A stretch of DNA of 64,000 nucleotides, from the NCBI RefSeq assembly GCF_013410405.1, contig NZ_JACCFK010000002.1, positions 1,736,001-1,800,000 on the forward strand, written 5' to 3'. Shown piece after piece: positions 60,273 through 64,000 of this stretch. Origin of the DNA: Amycolatopsis endophytica (GTDB taxonomy: Bacteria; Actinomycetota; Actinomycetes; Mycobacteriales; Pseudonocardiaceae). Numbering within the stretch: position 1 is the first letter of the stretch; every line of letters starts with the position of its first letter. The position numbers were made by a program, and so were the translations under genes. Below the pieces are notes generated by a model, which had not been told where the DNA came from, did not search any database, and saw only the letters and a list, made by a program, of their open reading frames with translations.

Positions 60273-62324
60273 TTGCTGCGCGCACTGGTGTTGGTGGCCG
60301 CTCTGACGGCGCCGCTGCTCACGACCGCGACGGCCACCGCGGCACCGCCACGGCTGAGCGTCGAACCGGTGTCCAATCCACATCCCGACCTGGTCAGCGG
60401 CGGGCAGGTCCTGGTGCGCGTGCCCGCGCTGCGGGACGTGCGCGTGAAGGCCAACGGGCGGGACGTCACCGAGGTGTTCAAGCAGGAGGGCGACAGCCTG
60501 CTGGGCTTGGTCGACGGCCTGCGGGACGGCGTCAACGAGATCACCGCGAGCGCGTCCGGCCGGGCCCGAGCCAGTTTGCGAGTGACCAACCACCCGATCA
60601 GCGGGCCGGTGTTCTCCGGCCCCCAGCAACAACCTTTCGCCTGCGAGACGGAGGCGTACGGCCTGCCTGCCGCGACGCCGCCACTGTGCGGCGCGCCCAC
60701 GCAGGTCACCTACCAGTACCGGACGACCGACGGACGGTTCCTTCCGCTGGACGATCCGGCCTCGCGGCCCGCCGACCTCGCCGTGACAGCCACGGGCGTG
60801 CCCTACGTCGTCCGGGTGGAACGCGGCACGATCGATCGCGCGGTGTACGAGATCGCGGCACTGTCCGACGGCACGCAACCGTCACCGTTCACCCGGGAGC
60901 ATGGCTGGAACGAGCGGCTCGTCTACACGTTCGGCGGCGGCTGCAACTCCGGCTTCCACCAGGGCGCCTCAACCGGCGGAGTGGTCGACGACCTGTTCCT
61001 GTCGCAGGGGTACGCGGTCGCCTCGTCGAGCCTGAACGTGCTGGACAACAACTGCAGCCCGATCATCTCCGCAGAGGCCGCGATGATGGTCAAGGAGCAC
61101 TTCACCGAAACCTACGGGCCGGTACGGCACACGATCGGCTGGGGCGGTTCGGGCGGCGCGATCCAGCAGTACGACATCGCCGAGAACTACCCGGGCATCC
61201 TGGACGGGATCATCCCCGGAATCTCCTACCCCGATCCGCTCACCACGGCGGGCCCGGTGTCCGACTGCCGCCTGCTGAACCGGTACTTCGCCGGAGCGGG
61301 CAGCACTTTCACGCCCGAGCAGCGGCTCGCGGTGTCCGGTTTCGCCAGCTACAGCACGTGCGCGTCGTGGGAGCTGACGTTCGCCAGCCGGGCCACCGCG
61401 ACCGGCAGCTGTCACGCGTCCATTCCGGTGTCGCGGCGCTGGGATCCGGTGTCCAATCCCGACGGTGTCATCTGCAATTCCAACGAACAGCTCGTGAACC
61501 AGTTCGGGCGTGACCCGCGCACCGGTTTCGTGCGCAGCACCCTGGACAACACCGGCGTGCAGTACGGGTTGTCCGCGCTGCGGGACGGGACGATCACGGC
61601 GGCGCAGTTCGCCGATCTCAACGCGGCTGTCGGCGGACTGGACTACACGGGTGCGCCAGTGGCGCGGCGCAGCGCGGCGGATCCGCGGGCGCTGGCGGCG
61701 GCCTACCGGACCGGGCTGCTGAACTCGGCGTCGCTGGGGCTGCGCACGACGCCGATCATCGACCAGCGCACGGACCTCGACCTGGCCGGCACACCTGCGG
61801 ACATCCACACCGCCGAGTGGTCGTTCGTGATGCGGGAACGGTTGCGCCACAACGGGATCGAGGGAAACCAGGTGATCATTGCCAACCACCTCACGGCCGC
61901 CGAAACGGCGGCGGCGAGCCGGTACGAGCTGGACGCGATGGACCGCTGGCTCACCGCGATCGGCAACGACCGCTCACACCGCAGCGTGCAGCACAAGGTG
62001 GTGGCGAACCGGCCGCCGGACCTCAGTGACGGGTGTTACGTGTCGGCGACCGAGCGGATCCAGGAGCGGTTGACCTACCCGTCGCGGGGACGGTGCGGGG
62101 AGCTGTATCCGGTGGCGGCCAACACGCGGCTGGCGGCGGGGTCGGGGCTCGCCATGGACGCGCTGAAATGTCGCCTGAAGCCGATCGACTTCCGCGACTA
62201 CCCGGTGCGTTTCACCCGCGAGGAGCAACAGAAGTTGCGTTCCGCGTTCCCCGGCGGGGTGTGTGACTACCGCAAGAGCGGGGTGGGTTCGCGTCAGCCT
62301 TCCGGAGTATGGCAAAGGTACTAG
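60273..62324 (+). CDS. Secreted DUF6351/tannase-like hydrolase
   Basis: 683 residues from TTG 60273 (SD AGGGGG). Signal peptide LRALVLVAALTAPLLTTATA. An N-terminal beta domain (PHPDLVSGGQVLVRVPALRD) is followed by an alpha/beta hydrolase-like region: LVYTFGGGCNSGFHQGAS, GYAVASSSLNVLDNNCSPII and a nucleophile-type elbow IGWGGSGGAIQQYDI. About ten Cys suit an exported enzyme. Substrate unknown; polyhydroxyalkanoate oligomers, plant phenolic esters or steroid esters are possible. Divergent from the liv transporter that may import its product. Confidence 0.72.
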   Translation: MLRALVLVAALTAPLLTTATATAAPPRLSVEPVSNPHPDLVSGGQVLVRVPALRDVRVKANGRDVTEVFKQEGDSLLGLVDGLRDGVNEITASASGRARASLRVTNHPISGPVFSGPQQQPFACETEAYGLPAATPPLCGAPTQVTYQYRTTDGRFLPLDDPASRPADLAVTATGVPYVVRVERGTIDRAVYEIAALSDGTQPSPFTREHGWNERLVYTFGGGCNSGFHQGASTGGVVDDLFLSQGYAVASSSLNVLDNNCSPIISAEAAMMVKEHFTETYGPVRHTIGWGGSGGAIQQYDIAENYPGILDGIIPGISYPDPLTTAGPVSDCRLLNRYFAGAGSTFTPEQRLAVSGFASYSTCASWELTFASRATATGSCHASIPVSRRWDPVSNPDGVICNSNEQLVNQFGRDPRTGFVRSTLDNTGVQYGLSALRDGTITAAQFADLNAAVGGLDYTGAPVARRSAADPRALAAAYRTGLLNSASLGLRTTPIIDQRTDLDLAGTPADIHTAEWSFVMRERLRHNGIEGNQVIIANHLTAAETAAASRYELDAMDRWLTAIGNDRSHRSVQHKVVANRPPDLSDGCYVSATERIQERLTYPSRGRCGELYPVAANTRLAAGSGLAMDALKCRLKPIDFRDYPVRFTREEQQKLRSAFPGGVCDYRKSGVGSRQPSGVWQRY

Positions 62325-62478
62325 GCCGTTCAGGCGATTCGACGCGTTCGACACGATGTGGTGAAGTTCTTGCGCGGCAACGGTTCCTGTTCGGGCATAG
62401 TCGGTGGGGAAGGAGAAACCTCACGGAAGAAGGCACGAAAAGCCATGGCCGGTCACTGCATTGCGCTCCCGGGACACA

Positions 62479-62508
62479 TTGCGACACCCCATGAGTGCGC
62501 CCTAGCGT
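62479..62508 (+). promoter_or_regulatory. Leaderless-type promoter of the cytokinin-dehydrogenase-like gene
   Basis: TTGCGA (62479-62484) and TAGCGT (62503-62508) are 18 bp apart. The GTG start follows 6 nt after the -10, leaving no room for an SD. Confidence 0.5.
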
Positions 62509-62514
62509 GGCGGA

Positions 62515-63813
62515 GTGAACCTGAGCCACGACGACGGCCCGCGCGAAGCGGCGTCTGTCGACTTCGGGCACCTCGTGCACCGGCGGCCATCTGCGGTGGC
62601 GCGGCCGCGTTCGGCCATCGAAGTCGCCGAGGTGGTCCGGGCCGCGGCGGCGGACGGGATCCCGGTCGCCGCACGGGGTCGCGGTCATTCCGGGTACGGG
62701 CAGGCCCAGACGGACGGCATCGTGCTCGACCTGTCCGCCCTCGCGGAGGTGCACGAGGTCCGTGACGATCGCGTCGTCGTCGACGCGGGTACGGGCTGGC
62801 GCGCGGTCCTGGACGCGGCGTGGCGGCACGGCAGCGCGCCACCGGTGCTGACGGACTACCTGGGTCTGTCGGTGGGCGGGACGTTGTCGGCCGGTGGCAT
62901 CGGCGGGACGAGCTTCCGGTACGGGCTGCAGACCGACACCGTCACCGAGCTGGAGGTCGTCACGGGCGACGGTGTGGTGCGCACGTGCGGACCGGGTGAC
63001 GAGCTGTTCGCGGCGGTGCTGGGTGGTCTCGGCCAGTGCGGGATCATCACCCGTGCGACGCTGCGGCTGACCGGTGTGCCCGAACGGGTCCGGCGCCACG
63101 AGATCGACCACGACACGGTCGTTTCGGCCGCGGCCGAGCAGCTCCGGTTCGTCGAGGACGGGCGCTACGACTTCGTGCAGGGCCAGGTCCGCTACGGCGA
63201 ATCCGGGCGGCGGATCTTCCTCGAAACCGCCACCTACTACACACCGCCCGCCGCACCCCGCGACGACGGTGAGGACCTGCCGTTCCCGGAGTTCCAGCAC
63301 CGCCTGGACGCGGCCGAGGCGCTGCTCACCCAGACCGGCGCGTGGTTCCACCCGCACCCGTGGTGGAACTGTTTCCTGCCCGCGTCCACGGCCACGGAGT
63401 TCCTGGAATCGCTGGTGGGACAGCTGCGCGCGGACGACCTCGGCCCGGCCGGGTGCGTGTTGTTCTACCCGGTGTTCACGGCGAGGGTGCACACCCCGCT
63501 GGTCCGGCTACCGCCCGAGCCGGTCGCCTACCTGGTCGCGCTCCTGCGTTTCCCGCCCGACGACACCGCTGTCGCCGAGCGGCAGGTCGCCGACAACGTC
63601 CGTCTGTACCGCGAGGCCCGCGATCTCGGCGGTCTGACCTACCCGATCGGCGCGATCCCGTTCACCGCGTCCGACTGGCGCCACCACTTCGGCGCCCGAT
63701 GGCCCCGCTTGCGAACCTGGAAGGAGCACTACGACCCGGCCCACATCCTCACCCCCGGACCCGGCATCTTCACCGCCCCCGGCTCCGGCACCCCGAGGAC
63801 AACCGACGACTGA
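62515..63813 (+). CDS. FAD-linked oxidase, cytokinin dehydrogenase-like
   Basis: 432 residues, GTG start. VAO/PCMH fold: RGRGHSGYGQAQTDGIVLDL, where the His of GHS is the covalent-FAD residue in CKX. Then LTDYLGLSVGGTLSAGGIGG, SFRYGLQTDTVTELEVVTGD and the C-terminal WKEHYDPAHILTPGPGIF, all close to plant CKX (WTDYL, VGGTLSNAG, GPQ, LSPGQGIF). CKX removes the isoprenoid side chain of cytokinins. No signal peptide, so it would be intracellular. A different N-substituted amine or alcohol oxidase is possible. Confidence 0.8.
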   Translation: MNLSHDDGPREAASVDFGHLVHRRPSAVARPRSAIEVAEVVRAAAADGIPVAARGRGHSGYGQAQTDGIVLDLSALAEVHEVRDDRVVVDAGTGWRAVLDAAWRHGSAPPVLTDYLGLSVGGTLSAGGIGGTSFRYGLQTDTVTELEVVTGDGVVRTCGPGDELFAAVLGGLGQCGIITRATLRLTGVPERVRRHEIDHDTVVSAAAEQLRFVEDGRYDFVQGQVRYGESGRRIFLETATYYTPPAAPRDDGEDLPFPEFQHRLDAAEALLTQTGAWFHPHPWWNCFLPASTATEFLESLVGQLRADDLGPAGCVLFYPVFTARVHTPLVRLPPEPVAYLVALLRFPPDDTAVAERQVADNVRLYREARDLGGLTYPIGAIPFTASDWRHHFGARWPRLRTWKEHYDPAHILTPGPGIFTAPGSGTPRTTDD

Positions 63814-63890
63814 TCTCCGGCCGGCCCCAGGACTGACGCCCGGGCAGCCCCACCATGCCTACCTGGAGCGCAGGCCGGACGGGAGGTCGC

Positions 63891-64000
63891 ATGGGGGTAC
63901 GCCACTACCTGCGCAACGAACGCCGCACCATGACCGCGATCGGGCTGGCGGTGCGGGGGCGGAAAGCGCTTGCGCCGGACGCCGTCGCCGTGCCGTACTC
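63891..64000 (+). CDS. Start of a protein-coding gene (truncated by window end)
   Basis: ATG 63891 with GGGAGG at about 63881. The 36 visible codons begin MGVRHYLRNERRTMTAIGLA and continue VRGRKALAPDAVAVPY without a stop. Co-directional with the CKX-like gene, 77 bp downstream. Too short for assignment. Confidence 0.5.
   Translation, partial: MGVRHYLRNERRTMTAIGLAVRGRKALAPDAVAVPY

Noticed and set aside
62325..62514. Short ATG frames with good SD-like sequence ahead of the CKX-like gene
   Set aside because: The frame runs out of register into the CKX-like gene and its translation is low complexity. A leaderless promoter explains the region better.

Overview
The window is GC-rich actinomycete chromosome. 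Many starts are GTG or TTG, several promoters are leaderless with a -10 about 6-8 nt before the start, and ATGA/GTGA overlaps are common. Gene content (homogentisate, acyl-CoA, ANTAR, Tct and F420-type genes) and the 21-bp intergenic repeats suggest a Pseudonocardiaceae member, perhaps Amycolatopsis. The genus is inferred, not proven. It reads as a mosaic of small catabolic operons, each with its own regulator. No rRNA, tRNA, CRISPR array, intact IS or prophage was seen.

Layout. 1-3.2 kb: TetR regulator divergent from an ABC-F ATPase plus virginiamycin B lyase (two-pronged streptogramin resistance). 3.2-8.7 kb: TctCBA tripartite tricarboxylate transporter divergent from a CitA/CitB-type two-component system. 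8.7-10.8 kb: CobW-type GTPase, small membrane protein, GAF-ANTAR protein. 10.8-14.6 kb: operon of a CarH/LitR-like B12-binding MerR regulator, TspO-like protein, NAD(P)-binding protein and crotonase. 14.8-19.4 kb: another crotonase, then the homogentisate operon (hmgA, unknown gene, fahA) with a MarR regulator and two matching operators. 19.5-25 kb: MFS, flavin dehydrogenase, two SDRs and a SnoaL-like protein under an IclR regulator. 25-27.7 kb: SDR remnant, secreted Cys-rich protein, Sua5-type protein, and a tiny-gene/Cys-rich-gene pair. 27.7-35 kb: six-gene CoA-thioester catabolic operon (ligase, thiolase, paired acyl-CoA dehydrogenases, two crotonases) facing a TetR.

35-46 kb: the most interesting block. 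A GntR regulator sits between two units. On the minus strand lie an AttM/BlcC-like lactonase, a hydroxyacid-oxoacid transhydrogenase, an FmdB-like zinc ribbon, a YdiJ-like FAD/Fe-S 2-hydroxyacid dehydrogenase and an HMG-CoA lyase-family gene. Divergent from it is a PaoABC-like molybdenum aldehyde oxidoreductase. Together these could take gamma-butyrolactone to 4-hydroxybutyrate, succinic semialdehyde and succinate without an NAD-linked semialdehyde dehydrogenase.

46-54.6 kb: a worn region with an epoxide hydrolase pseudogene, an archaeal/eukaryotic-style HisRS, a HAD phosphatase, a decayed two-component system, a GNAT, a secreted esterase, a pentapeptide-repeat protein, GH16 glucanase, a small MT0933-type antitoxin, an MBL-fold pseudogene and a PPOX-fold protein. 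54.7-62.3 kb: branched-chain-amino-acid-type ABC transporter (livGFHMK) with a TetR, divergent from a secreted DUF6351/tannase-like hydrolase. 62.5-64 kb: cytokinin-dehydrogenase-like flavoprotein and the start of another gene. Two copies of a composite 21-bp inverted/tandem repeat element fill the gaps between convergent genes at 35.0-35.3 and 52.2-52.5 kb.
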